From Aporrectodea caliginosa (taxonomy: Eukaryota > Annelida > Clitellata > Crassiclitellata > Lumbricidae): a stretch of DNA of 64,000 nucleotides. The stretch covers positions 471,307-535,306 of the forward strand of contig JACEVL010000004.1 in NCBI GenBank assembly GCA_020284085.1, read 5' to 3'. Under the pieces are notes generated by a model that was not told where the DNA came from, did not search any database, and saw only the letters and a list, made by a program, of their open reading frames with translations. This document shows, piece after piece, positions 25,142 through 59,940 of the stretch. The position numbers and the translations under genes are program-made. Each line of letters starts with the position of its first letter. Position 1 is the stretch's first letter.

Positions 25142-26919
25142 ACTTGCGTCGTACATTTTCCTGAATTTATGCGTCTGAGTTATTAAATAGAGTGTATTGA
25201 TTCAACGGCGGGGGCAATGTTTCAATTCTGCGGGGGCAAAAGCATCAATTCCAGATTGCAAAGACCCGTTGAGACCGGTGGATAAATCGGAGGCTGAGGA
25301 AATTACGACTGGAGCAGATTGGATTTGAGTTGAGAACGGAAAGAAATAAAACATTGCAGACTTATATGGAAAATGACAACGCTCTTTTCTCTAGCCAGCC
25401 AATCGAAAGGGGGATTGAAATGAGTAGCGATGAGAATGAAGAGTATGATTATATATATGCATGTATGATTGTATGTGTAGGCCATATGTATGCTTTCATA
25501 AGGGCATTTAATATACCTCACCAGTGGGCTGAATACGTTATGTGGGCGGTACCTAGCCTAACGTTAGTTTGTAGGAGACCTGAAGACATTTAAATGGCTG
25601 AATGGGTGGCAGATTGCGAAGTAGCCTACATTTTCGTCTAGAAATAGAATCTGGGTATTTTGTGTCACTGGCAATTCCATGTTAAGATAATTCAATCCTC
25701 GTGGATGGGTTATTGTATTGTTGTGTTGTTGTATTGCGGTTTTTTATTAGGGTTCTTGTGGTTATTTTATTGGGGTTGTTGCTGCTGTTGTATTGGGGCT
25801 GTTGTGGTTGTTTTATTGCGCTAGCCTTTGCGATGTTAACTGTCATTATGAACGAATATAATCATCAGTTAGCAAAACAATGCACATTATAAGCTGAATG
25901 AGTCATCAGTGGCGGGCCCACGCACACACGTGGAACCAACCAAGAAGTGAATGACCTCATCTGAAGAAATTCTGAATGAAAAGGGTTAAGATCATGTCAT
26001 GCGGGTTTTAAAAACCGACATAGTAAACGACTATGAAGACGATATCCCTCAACGACGATTATTATGTATTCTGTTGTGTTTTCTCTGAAGGTGACTTTTT
26101 GCTGGGATCTGTGTGAACGTACTGCTGCAAATGGCAATCGTCACGACGACAAGATCTTTCCACGTACGTACTACTCCACTCATTATGAACGTAGGTACTT
26201 CTTTCTCATTCATGCTACTAGTGTTTTGGAAGCAAGATCAGATAGTCGCATATTCGTTAAGCGATTTAGTTCTAAGTTCTATCCTACGTTGTATTACAAG
26301 TCCGATACAATGTAAGCGACTCTCAGAGACTCGTCCACAATATGTCTTCTGCTGAGATCATGTCTTTCCGTCCAGAGTCAATTCTGACTCTAACATCTGA
26401 CTCCTTGTGACTCATCAGACATGTCTGACACTCTAGATCTGACGTTTCATACAACTCTTCCGGTCAGTGCTTTGGGTCAAATCGTAAACTCCAGTTTTTC
26501 TTTAATTTTCCCATTCTGTCGCTAGACCGCCGCCATAGTCCATCCGTCCGTCCGTCCGTCCTTCCGTCCATCCATCGGCCGGTCCGATTGCGACGTAAAG
26601 CCTGAGGCGGGATGGATGGACCACGGGCGACCGATGGGCGGAGAAGGAGGAGAGCCTTTACGGGCGCCTTGGGAAATGTTCCGTTTCCAACCGTCAAAAC
26701 AGGATTAGGCCGATTATTTATATCTGCGGACGAGGGAAGAGGGTTGGAAGACGTAGAGGAAGATCGCTTCCGAAGGGGAAAGACGACGACGACGACGACG
26801 ACAGGGTTTGTGTGAAAGGCGGTCGGTTCCTTTAATCCAACAATCAAAGCAGCGATCTCTTGTAGAAGCAACGCCGATGCGAACGAAGGTCGGAGTCGAC
26901 TAAAGTTCATGTTCAATGC

Positions 26920-28240
26920 TCCTTCGTCTTCTCATCTCTTTTGTCTATTCCCCATTTGTCTCTGAATGTCCGCAGACATATTCCTCCTTTGACTCTTCTA
27001 TCCTTTCTCCTTCCTTGTGTTTTCCTCCTTTGCCCATTCCTCATTTGTCTCTTCGCCTTCTCTTTCTCTTTCTCTTTCTTCCTCTCTCCTTCGTCATCTT
27101 CTCCTTGTCGTCTAATATCTATTTCGTTACATCTTCCTGAGACATATTTCTGCTCTGGCTCTTCCATCTGAGGCATATACTCCTCCTTTGACACATCCAT
27201 CCTTTCTCCTTCTTCTCCTCCTCTGCCCTCTCCTCGTTCGTCTTTCCTCTTTCTCAAACATATTCTCTTTCTTCCTCTCTCTCCTTCCTCGTTTCTCCTC
27301 CTTTGCGTATAATATCAAATTCGTTACCTCTTTCTGAGACATATTTCTCCTCTGGCTCTTCCATCTATTCTCTCTCCTCTCCTCCTCCTCATCCTCTCGT
27401 ATTTCTCATCGTTTTACTCTTTACCATCGCCCTATTTCTCTTTGCTCTTGCATTTTGCCCCCAGTCACCTCTTCTTGGAGCTTTTCACATTCCTCCACCT
27501 TGAAACTTAATTGTAACTTTCGTTCTCCTGTTTTTATTCCAGATCTTAATGTCCGATTTCCTTTCCTCCAATTTCTCACCTTCGCGTTCTCATCCTTGTT
27601 ATTTTCCTCCAAGTTGGCATCACTATTGTCTCAAGTGTCATTGTCCCCATCTTAAAGTGTTTTCCTACAGGAGAGTATGAGAAGGGAGACATGGCCTTTC
27701 CTTCTTTTGTTTATTCTTCTCCTTCGAGCGTTCTTTAATCTAACCTTCTTTCCTCCTTTTCATCTCCTGCTAATGTTTGCTTATCTGGTCCATTCCCTTT
27801 CAGCTTCTTCTTCTTCTCTTCCCTCCTAGAGGATGAGGATGAAGAAGAAGCTTCTAGCTTATTCCTCTTCAGTCTCGTTCTTGATATGTCCTCCACATCT
27901 TATACTTTTTCTTCCTCCTCCTCCTCTTCGTTCATCTCACACCTTCTTTTCCTCTTGCCCTCAATCTCGCTCTATTTTTCTTTTCTCATGCAGTCTTGTT
28001 GTCTTTTCTGTTCTCTTTCGCCTTCCTCCACCTCGATCTTATCCTCTTTCTCCTCCTCCTCCTCTCTCCTCTTCTCTTCCTCTTCCTCCTCCTCCTCCAT
28101 CTCGTCCTCTTTCTTCTGCTCCTCCTACTCCTCCTCCTCCTCCTCCTTCTCCTCCTCCTTCCCCTCCTCCTCCTCCTCCTCCTCCTCCATCTCGTCCTCT
28201 TCTTCGCTTTCCTCCTCCACCTTAGTCTTGTCTTCGCTTA
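26920..28240. repeat. Polypyrimidine (CTT/CTC/TCC) tract, 1.3 kb
   Basis: The + strand is overwhelmingly C and T, ending in nearly pure TCC/CTC repeats (28020-28230). Within it a phrase near GAGACATATTTCTNCTCTGG plus CTCTTCCATCT occurs at about 27140 and 27340, indicating a 200-base tandem unit. Frames of Ser/Leu/Phe/Pro or Lys/Glu/Arg are artefacts. It ends about 2 kb upstream of the first traced receptor exon. Confidence 0.9.
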
Positions 28241-28424
28241 AGACCTTGTGGCAGAGATGAAGGGAGGAAGAGAAACTTCTTGACGTGATCCTCTCAATCA
28301 GACAATCAGATATTTTTGTAGCTCACAGATGCCAATCTTGTAAACCATACACCGCTCCAAGATATCTATACACATAAACACATATTATACACAGGTGATG
28401 CAGGTATATACGATTTCGGTTATA

Positions 28425-28492
28425 TATATATAGCCGCAAATATATATATATATAATATATATAAATTATATATATATATATATATAAAATTC
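28425..28492. repeat. (TA)n tract
   Basis: Several TATATA runs with short interruptions; self-complementary and likely to form cruciforms. Confidence 0.9.
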
Positions 28493-29509
28493 GCAAACAG
28501 TCCAAATGTAAGTAATGTAATGTACCTAATCTAAACAAGTGAAATGTTTGTTTTAAGATGTAGGCGCTTCAAAGGAAATTAATAATATGATATGTGTAGC
28601 CTATATGTATATATTAATATATAAGTACCTACATGAAGACACATATATATGTATAAATGCGTATGTTACATATATATGATAGATTGTATAATAGATTAGA
28701 TTAAATGTCCGTATGTATCAAGCTCTTCACAGCGTCGGTGTCTTTTACAGCTGCTAAGATGCCTATCGACGCCCACGCTGCATACTTCTTGGCCGCTGGA
28801 GGTTTGCTTAGTGCGTTGCCCGGCGGAGGAGCAGTGAGTGCGCCGAGACGAGGAGCCGAGTTTGACTTTTCCAAGAAAAAGTCTTCATCGCTTTCGACTT
28901 GTCATTTACGGTTATACAGGAGGAGCGCAACCATCACCAAACGCCTCGTATTATGACGCCCCCAGAAAACTAAATTAATTACTTTTGCTGTAATTGGCCA
29001 AAAGCGAGAAGTTTTCGTCAATCCAATTATACGTGTTTGAGTGTGGTTGCTATTAGCAGAGCATTCCAGTTTTTCTGTCAAATAACAATTCCATTGACGA
29101 AATGTGGTACTAACCAGCTTTCATATGGAATTTCGTGCAGGCACGATCACTAAGCACATAATTATAGCGGGAAGTTCGTGCGCTGTCACACGATGATAAC
29201 AATTATGAATAGACGTCTATGGGTGTAACTTTCAATGGGTGTAACTTTCAAATGTGACGGTGATGTCACGTCATCACGCCTTTTATAAGACGCGATTTCA
29301 CAAAAACCCTGTCGTCTTGTTCCTCTGATTTAGCCAAAAATAAATATATTCTTATGCTTATAACTGATGATAAGTTTATTGAATAAAACACGTGAAACCT
29401 ACAAGATTGAAGGCTAGCTAGTCTCAATATCTGAACAAATAAAAAAAATCACAAACATGTTAATTGTATTAAATCAATCATACACTAGTTCAAAGTGCAT
29501 GACATATTA

Positions 29510-29600
29510 CATACCCTAGCCCTAACCATAACCCTTAGCCTATACCCTATCCCTAAACCCTATAGCCTAACCATTAAACCATCTAAATAACCATAAATAT
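29510..29600. repeat. Degenerate CCCTAA-like tract
   Basis: ACCCTAGCCCTAACCATAAC, CCCTTAGCC, ACCCTATCCCTAAACCC and AGCCTAACC resemble a decayed telomeric (CCCTAA)n array. No run of exact hexamers exceeds two units, so the telomeric origin is only a possibility. Confidence 0.35.
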
Positions 29601-29640
29601 ACCCTAGCCGTAGAGGGTATTAAACTATCTAAATAAACAT

Positions 29641-29898
29641 AAATACATACATACATGCATACATACATTACATACAGGTACATACATACATACATAATCA
29701 TGCATAGCAGGGCATGCATACATACATACATACATACATACATACATACATACATACATACATACATACATACATACATACATACATACATACATACATA
29801 CATACATACATACATACATACATACATACATACATACATACATACATACATACATACATACATACATACATACATACATACATACATACATACATACA

Positions 29899-29932
<34 letters not shown>

Positions 29933-29950
29933 CATACAACATACATATAC
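29641..29950. repeat. (ACAT)n microsatellite
   Basis: About 215 bases of uninterrupted ACAT (29717-29930) with imperfect flanks. Confidence 0.98.
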
Positions 29951-30142
29951 ATATAGCGCATTGGATACATACATAGAGTTAATTTTGTACTGAGATCAGT
30001 ACATACATACAGACATACATACGGATAGCTTCTCTTCACATTTCTTTGTATTGCAGGCTGTCTGTTCTGTTAGTACATTGTAGTTAAGATTTATGTCTTC
30101 TGTCATTTCTGTTCTTGTGTTCTAATTGTTTAATTATCATAA

Positions 30143-30208
30143 CAATAATGTACAGCGCAGTGCGTTTGTCAGGCGCTATATTAAAGAAAAGATATTATTA
30201 TTATTATA
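30143..30208 (+). mobile_element. Retroposon tail with (ATT)n
   Basis: TGTACAGCGCAGTGCGTTTG then TCAGGCGCTATATTAAAGAA and an ATT repeat. A near-identical ending sits at 49985-50046. Only the 3' end is recognisable. Confidence 0.55.
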
Positions 30209-30321
30209 TTTACGTACCATACATACATGCGTGATTAGATATCGCTCATGTTCAGATAAAGACGTGACGATCTGGTGTTAAGTTTGCTCATCTGTGAATC
30301 TCCTCTGATGTATTACTTTAG

Positions 30322-53029
<22,708 letters not shown>

Positions 53030-54837
53030 TGACGTCGTCATCAGTGACGCGGCGGCGGATGACGCAATCCAGCGCTGCGCTTCAGCCACCGTTTCGTTGG
53101 CTTATACTGACTGAGCGTAGCGTTGCTGCAATGGCTTCGTCGGCGGCGGCTTACGAGATCCATGGTTTACCCGGTGGTTTTGAGTCGCTGGGATCAGATG
53201 ACCTCGTCAAAGGAATCATCCAATGCATGGATGGTTGTGACTGTAAGGCAGACGCTGTTGTCTAAGCGCTTCTGCTGTTGCATTGGTGTATGCATTGGTG
53301 TATGAGGTGTCTATGAACTTGGAGACTCATGTTGTTGTTTTACGGATGTCTTACGTTGTCCATATCTCGATTATTTGTTTAAAAAATTCGCACAGATCTT
53401 CCAAAGTTTAAGGCGCATTGTCCGTTTGCCGTAACTTTTAGTTTGTTCTGTTGGGAACTGCGTTCCTGTTTTGGTTGCACTGAGCTTGAGCACGGTTCTA
53501 CTGTCTTTGATCAGATGAGTTACGATCACATTACAAGCTGGTACGGGCTTTAAAAATAGACCGTGTAGTCTACCGTATATTTCATTATCTCACTTCACCC
53601 GTCACAGTATTCTGTCACTCTCCTGCTGAAAAGATTGTTGTATGCCAGACATCGCTGAAGGACTCTTTGGCTGCATATCGCACTTGAATGGATTTACACG
53701 GATGTTTTGGAAGTGTGCAGAAACGCAATTTTATCCTGGTGGATCTTATACCATGAAGGCTTTTAACTGATCGCTCTTGCCTGTTAGCTTCTACTTTATA
53801 CGACGAAAGACGCGAACTAAGAATTTTAAATGAAAATGTCTATGTGAATTTCTGTTAATTCCTTGTTGAAGTGAGTAGTCACACTTTTGAAATTGTGGAA
53901 GAGTTCATATCTCAACATATTCTTTCTGGAAGTCATATCAATTTGAGTCAAACATTTCACGCCAGTTTTTTAGATAAAAACCGATTTTCTTTAAGCTTAA
54001 ACAATTATTTAGTAAATGAAAAAAGACTAATTTTCTGATTATTTCAAAGCTGTAAATGTCATCGAGTTATTACGCTTTCATAACTCGTACTTGTAATGTA
54101 ATACATAACTCGACATTCAGAGCGCTTTTATCGTTGATATTTTGCTGCATCGGTTTTTTAACAGTGCAAGCAAGATTGCCGTACACTGAAAGCTTTACTT
54201 GCACTCCAAAGTGCTATTAACAAAGTGTTCCAGCGCGGAAGATGCAATGGACCGCTGAAAAGCTTGTTTCAACGCGAGCTGCAGCTAGCGAAGAGGTCAC
54301 ATTCGACTTCGTGTTCAGTTGACCCAGTGACCTTGGATGTGAGCTAACGTTGAACTTGTTTGCTTCCTAAGGGTGTATTATTTAAGAACACGCACCCTGA
54401 GAGTGGCAAGAACGCGCAGAGCAGTGTTAAAGAAACATACTCCCAAAGTGATTGCATGGAACATCTTATGAACCGCTTTTAGAATGTTATCGAATCGCGA
54501 CGTGAATACCTTGATCGACATCCTGCACCGAAATAAGACCTCTTTGTTCTTTCATTTGATCGTCGTTTGAAATACACTTGATTTTTTGGATATGCAATTA
54601 AATGTTAAACGATGTGTACAGTTAATCCGTTATTCGGTCTAAGAAATCTGTGTATAAAATAATAATCATGTTTCCGTTGTCGTGACTGAATAGTTATGAA
54701 TTGTACGATATGATATGTAAAGAACATGTAAAGACAGGAAGAATTTCATGTCGTGGAATAGTTAGAAAGTTCGGAGTAACTATGTCGTCTACGTAAGATG
54801 TTTTGCAACCAATGACGAATGATATGCTTCCAAGTTC
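53030..54837 (+). other. Probable RTK 3' region; no other gene seen
   Basis: The sequence after the stop is GC-rich to about 53300, then AT-rich. Open frames at 53026-53305 are short and Ala/Ser-rich continuations of the GC-rich patch in other frames. I see no clear AATAAA signal before the MITE at 54846; two occur inside that element (about 55063 and 55141). Confidence 0.4.
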
Positions 54838-54845
54838 GTCTGGAC

Positions 54846-55258
54846 TAGGGATGAACCGATTAACGGTCCGGTAATCGGTTTTGGTCCGATTTTGCGCTAA
54901 TCGGTAGTAATCGGAATCGGAGATCCCAGGCCTTAAATCCGAATAACAAAAAAAGTAATATTTTTGACCAAAGACAATTCTTTTTTTCATTAATGCAAAA
55001 ATAGTAACCTTGGCGACCTTCCGACGGTAATATTTAATCTTAAATATTGAAAGTTCGTGTAAAATAATAAAATTGTGAGTCGACGCATCATCAAAATGGT
55101 GGACAGTCAGGCTTTTTAGTAACATACAGTGCCTAGAACCAAATAAAAGTGAATATTGTCCATTAGGCCTACTCGGATCGGAATCGGAATCGGTGAAAAA
55201 AGCAGGCCAACTAATCGGAATAGGAAATCGGCAAAAAATGCCAATCGGTTCATCCCTA
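54846..55258. mobile_element. hAT-type MITE with perfect TIRs and 8-bp TSD
   Basis: The element starts TAGGGATGAACCGATT and ends AATCGGTTCATCCCTA, an exact 16-base inverted repeat. The flanks GTCTGGAC (54838-54845) and GTCTGGAC (55259-55266) are an exact 8-base target duplication, the hAT hallmark. Subterminal regions are packed with AATCGG and CCGATT words on both sides, typical of transposase-binding repeats. At 413 bases it has no coding capacity, so it is non-autonomous. Intact ends and duplication suggest fairly recent movement. Confidence 0.9.
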
Positions 55259-55769
55259 GTCTGGACAGTATTGCTCTCAGCCTATTGAGACATGTTGAAA
55301 CATTAATATTTAAGGTTAGAAATTACTATTTAATATTTTAACTGAGCATTAAAATTATGTTGATCAAGCAATGATCAAGCAACAAGTGAACAGTAAAGTG
55401 TTTATTTATTCGTTGGTCTATTTAATGTCGAAGAACAGAATTATAAATTATTTATTACTATTTAATAATTTAATGTAAAAATTAATGTAGCTCTGTTGTG
55501 ATATATCTGCGCAGCATTTGACATGTTGATTGTGATTACTGTTGTCGTCCGCCCAAAGCAAAACCACATTCTGTGCTATTTTAATTTAATTAATTGTCAT
55601 GTTAATCAAATAAACTGAATTGGTGCAGCAGCATTGTGTTAATGTATAACAGAAACTGAACGTTTCAGCCTCTTTTTAAAGAAGTCACATCCGTTGTTTC
55701 TCATATCAGCAGAGTTTTTAGTTTCAATGTGCAGCAGAAGTTGTATCATTTAAGCAGTATGTACCTGCA

Positions 55770-56141
55770 TTCACATACATGCATGCATACCTAAATACAT
55801 TGATACATACATACATGCAAAGACAGTTAAGACACACACACGTGCATACATGTACATCAACATATAGGCGCCCGCACATAGGGGCAAGAAGAGGCACTTG
55901 AAAAATTGACACCTATTTTTTTAATACTACTTTTTGGTGTTTAACAAATTCTTTCGCACTAAAACACTAATAATACTAATGATACACAAAGTGAAACTGC
56001 GAAATTAAACTTTAAGTAAAATAAAAACATTTCTAATTATATCTACATTTTAAAACCTCTACATACATACGTACAATCATACAATTATACATACATTTGC
56101 ATACATACAATTATACATACATACATACATACATACATACA

Positions 56142-56175
<34 letters not shown>

Positions 56176-56380
56176 CATACATACATACATACATACGTAC
56201 GTACATACATACATGCATACATACATACATACATACTTAGATACATACATAAATATATACATACATGCATACATACATACATATATATACATATGCACAT
56301 GTATTACATATAAACATACACACATGCATGCATACATACATACGCACGTATGCATAAATACATACACGGGCACGTACAAA
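55770..56380. repeat. (ATAC)n/(GCAT)n microsatellite region
   Basis: Imperfect ATAC and GCAT repeats, densest at 56085-56285, with a unique AT-rich interruption at 55890-56055. The phrase GGCGCCCGCACATAGGGGCA at 55866-55885 is shared with the micro-element at 31728. Confidence 0.9.
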
Positions 56381-56951
56381 ACTTCACGCATACATAGTTA
56401 CATACGTTTGTACTTACATATCACGTATACCTATGCATATGCATACATGCAAGTAGGTACATTGCATACATACAGTCTTCCATTACATTGCACATAAATC
56501 ATTTATCATATATGCATACAAACATAGCTCGTAAAATACATACAAAATGCATGCATGCATACATACGCACTGAGATCGGTGCTTTATCGTGACTATAATT
56601 ATGTGACTTACATGTATGTTGATCAATGTTCAATTGACTATTTTTCATCCGGAGCTTTGTAAACCTCATTTTGAATTATATGTATCGAAATCATCCGATT
56701 TTGAAAATAGAGTCTAGAATGTTTGCGAATGTCTCTCATGGGGATCATGGACTTTGCATTATAATCAGTCCATCCAATGAATCTCCCTGAAGAAATTGCT
56801 GGTGTAAATCGTGAATGCATAGAAAGATTATTCTGTTTAAATTTATTCATGATCAATTCATTAAAATCCATTTGAATCTCATATTTTGTTAAATTATATT
56901 CATATACGTTTATATTCATTTTTGTTTCTCTCATATTTCGACTTTTATGAC

Positions 56952-57345
56952 GAATGAAGTGCACTGCAGGCTTCCCATTGAAGCTCGTATCCAGCTTAAG
57001 ATAATCCTCTGGGTCTCCCGAGCTCACCATGGTCTGGCTTCAAGCTACTTAAGTTATCTCCTCCGTTAGCCGACCTCTGCCCTTTCTCTCCGGGCCCTTC
57101 GCTCTATGGATCGATTTTATCTCTTCGTCCCCTGCGCCAGAACTGCCATTACTCAACGTCGAGTTTTTGCAATCGTGAGTCCGTCCTCGTGGAATAACCA
57201 TCCCACACAAATTCGGGCTGGTAGTCTTTTGACTTCTGTCAGCTGCCTAAAGACCTTCTTGCTTCATCGGGATGCTCATGCACTGAGCACCTCTGTATAG
57301 TTACTAGGCCTACTACTAGAGGCGCTTTACAAGTGTCCAATACAA
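56952..57345 (+). pseudogene. CR1/L2-like LINE C-terminal RT fragment
   Basis: The + frame reads RLPIEARIQLKIILWVSRAH ... HGLASSYLSYLL, then TAITQRRVFAIVSPSSWNNH and SLLTSVSCLKTFLLHRDAH. These are the non-LTR blocks LHWLPIxxRIxFKILLLVYKAxHGLAPxYL, RxFSVxxPxxWNxLP and LKTxLF in the right order. Stops interrupt it. The tail GAGGCGCTTTACAAGTG follows. The - strand frame over 56638-57030 is a shadow of it. Confidence 0.8.
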
Positions 57346-57347
57346 TA

Positions 57348-57456
57348 GAATGAACTGCACTGGCTTCCCATTGAAGCTCGTTTCCAGTTTAAGATAATCC
57401 TCTGGGTCTCCCGAGCTCACCATGGTCTGGCTTCAAGGTACTTAAGTTATCTCCTT
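57348..57456 (+). pseudogene. Second copy of the same LINE block
   Basis: About 108 bases repeat 56952-57062 at roughly 93 per cent identity (CTTCCCATTGAAGCTCGT and CTCTGGGTCTCCCGAGCTCA). It begins immediately after the tail of the first copy, giving a head-to-tail arrangement. Confidence 0.75.
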
Positions 57457-57469
57457 AAGTATCTATAGC

Positions 57470-58330
57470 GCGACATGTTGGCTCGCTTGCCAAGGATACC
57501 TTAACTGCAGAGTGCAGAGTCATGTTTAGGGGATCTAATAGTATAATAAAACATGTTTCCGACGTTCAGAAGTTAAAGCTACCACACGTTAACCTTGAAT
57601 ACTTAATATTCAATCCGTCCTATTCCAGCCTTTCTTAATAGCTCAAAATCTCAAAATGCGAGTATCCACAAAACATTTTCGTAGATCTTCTTTGCATTTT
57701 CTCCAGTTCTCTGTCATGTTTCGTGTATAGATTTTATACGTGGATGCAGTATTCCAACCGTGGCCTAACCAGCGATCTGTACAACTTCAATATTGTATCC
57801 TTGTCTCTGCTGTCTATTGCATTTCTGATCATATAGCTAAGATTGCTTTAATGCTTCAGTACATTGCCTTGAGCGTTTTGAACTGATATGCATAATCAGT
57901 TCTTTTCTTCCTCACTCTTCACTCTAACTCACTTTCAATACTTGACCCGCCATTTCATATTAAAACTCCGTTTCTTTTCTCCATGTGCATTTCTGAGCAA
58001 GTTTCCAAATTTACGATCATCTACCACTCTCTTGACCATTGGAACATTTTACTCAGATCTCTTTGTCATCGATTTATCTTCGCATCTTCATCAGTCACTG
58101 CCCTACACAGTGTTATATCATCCGCAAACTTAGAAATTGTGGACAATATTTCATCACCTATGTCATTGATAAATAATTATAATTACTAACAGCAACGGCC
58201 CAAGGACTTACGTATGTGGTTGGTCTTATACCCCATAGCACTGTCGTCCAGCTAGAATTTTTTGTCTCCTATGCCAACTTTTGTACTGTTTATCTGATAA
58301 TCGACTTTGAATCCATATGTTAGTACCTGA
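57470..58330 (-). pseudogene. CR1-like LINE reverse transcriptase (catalytic core and thumb)
   Basis: On the - strand, near 58185-58095, the frame reads INDIGDEILSTISKFADDIT, which contains the RT catalytic FADD box and its usual IND lead-in. Just upstream, VLGPLLLVI matches the VLGPLLFLIYIND block. Near 57795-57670 the frame reads LYRSLVRPRLEYCIHV and KHDRELEKMQRRSTKMFCG, the CR1-type thumb (YKSLVRPxLEYCxxVWNP ... LExVQRRATK). Stops and frameshifts make it dead. It lies tail to tail with the + strand LINE at 56952-57456. Confidence 0.82.
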
Positions 58331-58344
58331 CCTCTAATCAAAAC

Positions 58345-58560
58345 AAAATCAAATCAAATTTATTAGAATCGATTCCATGAACAGTGAACACAATGCACAG
58401 GTATGAATACAGTAATTAACAGATTTCATTTCGTAAGTGTCATTAGTAGGTAACAGAAATTGAAGAGGTCATAGTCTATCAGGGTAAGTAGTAAAAATCG
58501 ATTCGTGGGGAGAAGAAGCCCATGGGGCTTATCTAGTCTTCCCCACTATGATAGAACAAA
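58345..58560. repeat. Dispersed repeat with ATCAAATCAAATTTATT end, copy 2
   Basis: AAAATCAAATCAAATTTATT then AGAATCGATTCC and a body with GAGAAGAAGCCCATGGGGCT match 50522-50745. Confidence 0.5.
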
Positions 58561-59299
58561 TTAGTTGGACTTGAAAGGGAACATGAGTCAGTTCGATTAG
58601 CTTAGGATGAGAAATAGGCATGGCAGTAGTAAAATCAACGTCAGTTAAGTAAGTGTTTTTTGTAGGCCTGTTTGAAGGAGTTGAGTGAGCTCTGATTACG
58701 GATGCTACGGTCAATGGAGTTCCGTAGTTTAGGCCCAGTTATTCTAGCAGAGAATTGCCTAACATTAGGTTTACAGACTGCAGAGCGAAGATTAAACCGA
58801 GATCTTTGTTATAACCGTGGACAGAAGCATTAGTCGAGAAATAGTCATTAAATATAGGCCTACTGGGTAAGGTTTGGCTCTGATGTCGTACATGAATAGC
58901 ACATTTAGTTATACAGGGGTGCGCAATGCGGCCGTACGGCCGCATGCGGCCGTAAGAGGGAGATTTGGCGGCCGTGGACGTAAGGTCCAATTGTAATGAT
59001 TGGCGGCCGTGTGTATATTAAATTAAGCATAAATATTTTATTCCATTGTTTTAAAACTGAGGTGGTGTTAATCAGTTAGTCATCTTTGCCTCTGTCTATA
59101 ATATTTATGAACAAGTATTATACTGACACATGCACACACCACGCACACAAAACTCGCACGCTGACACTCCTTGAGAATGCACCATATGAATATAAATCCC
59201 TGCAGATGTACCTCAAAGAGGCAGGCAGGTTAATAATATCCATATCAAGCAGTGGATAGCCAACCACTGCATATATTATACGAGCAGAGCTGACAGTGA

Positions 59300-59940
59300 G
59301 GTGCAGGGAGAGAGAGTGGTCAATGAAAGTTACAGTGTACAAATGCAACTGGACGGCATTCCTACTGCGTCCTTTACCACCGTCCATGATGCCCTGCTTC
59401 AAGAATTCACTGAACGATTCGATGACTTTAAAGATTGTGCCAGCACTGCGACTTATTACTACTCCTCATCTGGTGGAGACAGACAATGCTCTCCTGGACC
59501 TCCAGATGGAATTGGTGGAGTTGAAGAATGACGAACAACTCCTAAAGAAGTTCGAGGATAAAACCGATTTACTAGAGGTGTGAAAGTTGGCGGTGGAATA
59601 CCATAGACTTCGAGAACTGTCATGACAAGAAATACTCTGGTCCTCTTCGGAGGTATGGGCGTATTTAGGGATGGTTTTACGGGTTCAGCTCCCCCTCCCC
59701 CAAATAGATGCAGTACTGTTATTAAAAACTATAAATGTAGAAATATACGACATTTTCCAATAGGAACCCCCGAACACGTTAAACCCCTCCGAAATTTTTT
59801 CCTGGCTATGCCACTGTTCGGAGGCACCTACGTGTGTGAGGCAACCTTCTCTCGGGTGAATTGTTTTAAAAATTAAGTGCAAAACTCGATTGATGGACAA
59901 CAACTTGAAGTCCGGAGTCTGCTATTGCGGCATATATATG
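59300..59940 (+). pseudogene. Broken hAT transposase, dimerisation region
   Basis: Fragments in different + frames read LLQEFTERFDDFKDCAS, then LDLQMELVELKNDEQLLKKF and, after a nested insertion, GTYVCEATFSRVN. These match the hAT C-terminal region of GTF2IRD2/ZBED/FAM200-like proteins (EFxxRFxDF ... LQxELIDLQxDxxLKxxF ... LFGSTYxCEQTFSxMN). In-frame stops (for example after LLEV), a frameshift and a 163-base insertion disable it. Confidence 0.72.
59654..59816. mobile_element. Nested 163-bp MITE with 8-bp TSD
   Basis: TTCGGAGG at 59646-59653 is duplicated exactly at 59817-59824. The inserted piece starts TATGGGCGTATTTAGGGATG and its reverse complement starts CAGTGGCATAGCCAGGAAAA, an imperfect inverted pair. 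Removing it and one duplicate rejoins the transposase phrase LFGG with TYVCEA in frame, which confirms the insertion event. Confidence 0.8.

Noticed and set aside
28751..28833. A possible small exon (strong acceptor TGTCTTTTACAG, donor GTGAGT) upstream of the RTK
   Set aside because: In the frame needed to give the phase required by the exon at 30322 it contains a stop, and in the open frame it ends in phase 0, so it does not join.
56638..57030. A 130-codon - strand open frame
   Set aside because: The + strand over its right part is a recognisable LINE RT block, and the - strand frame has no domain, so it is a shadow.
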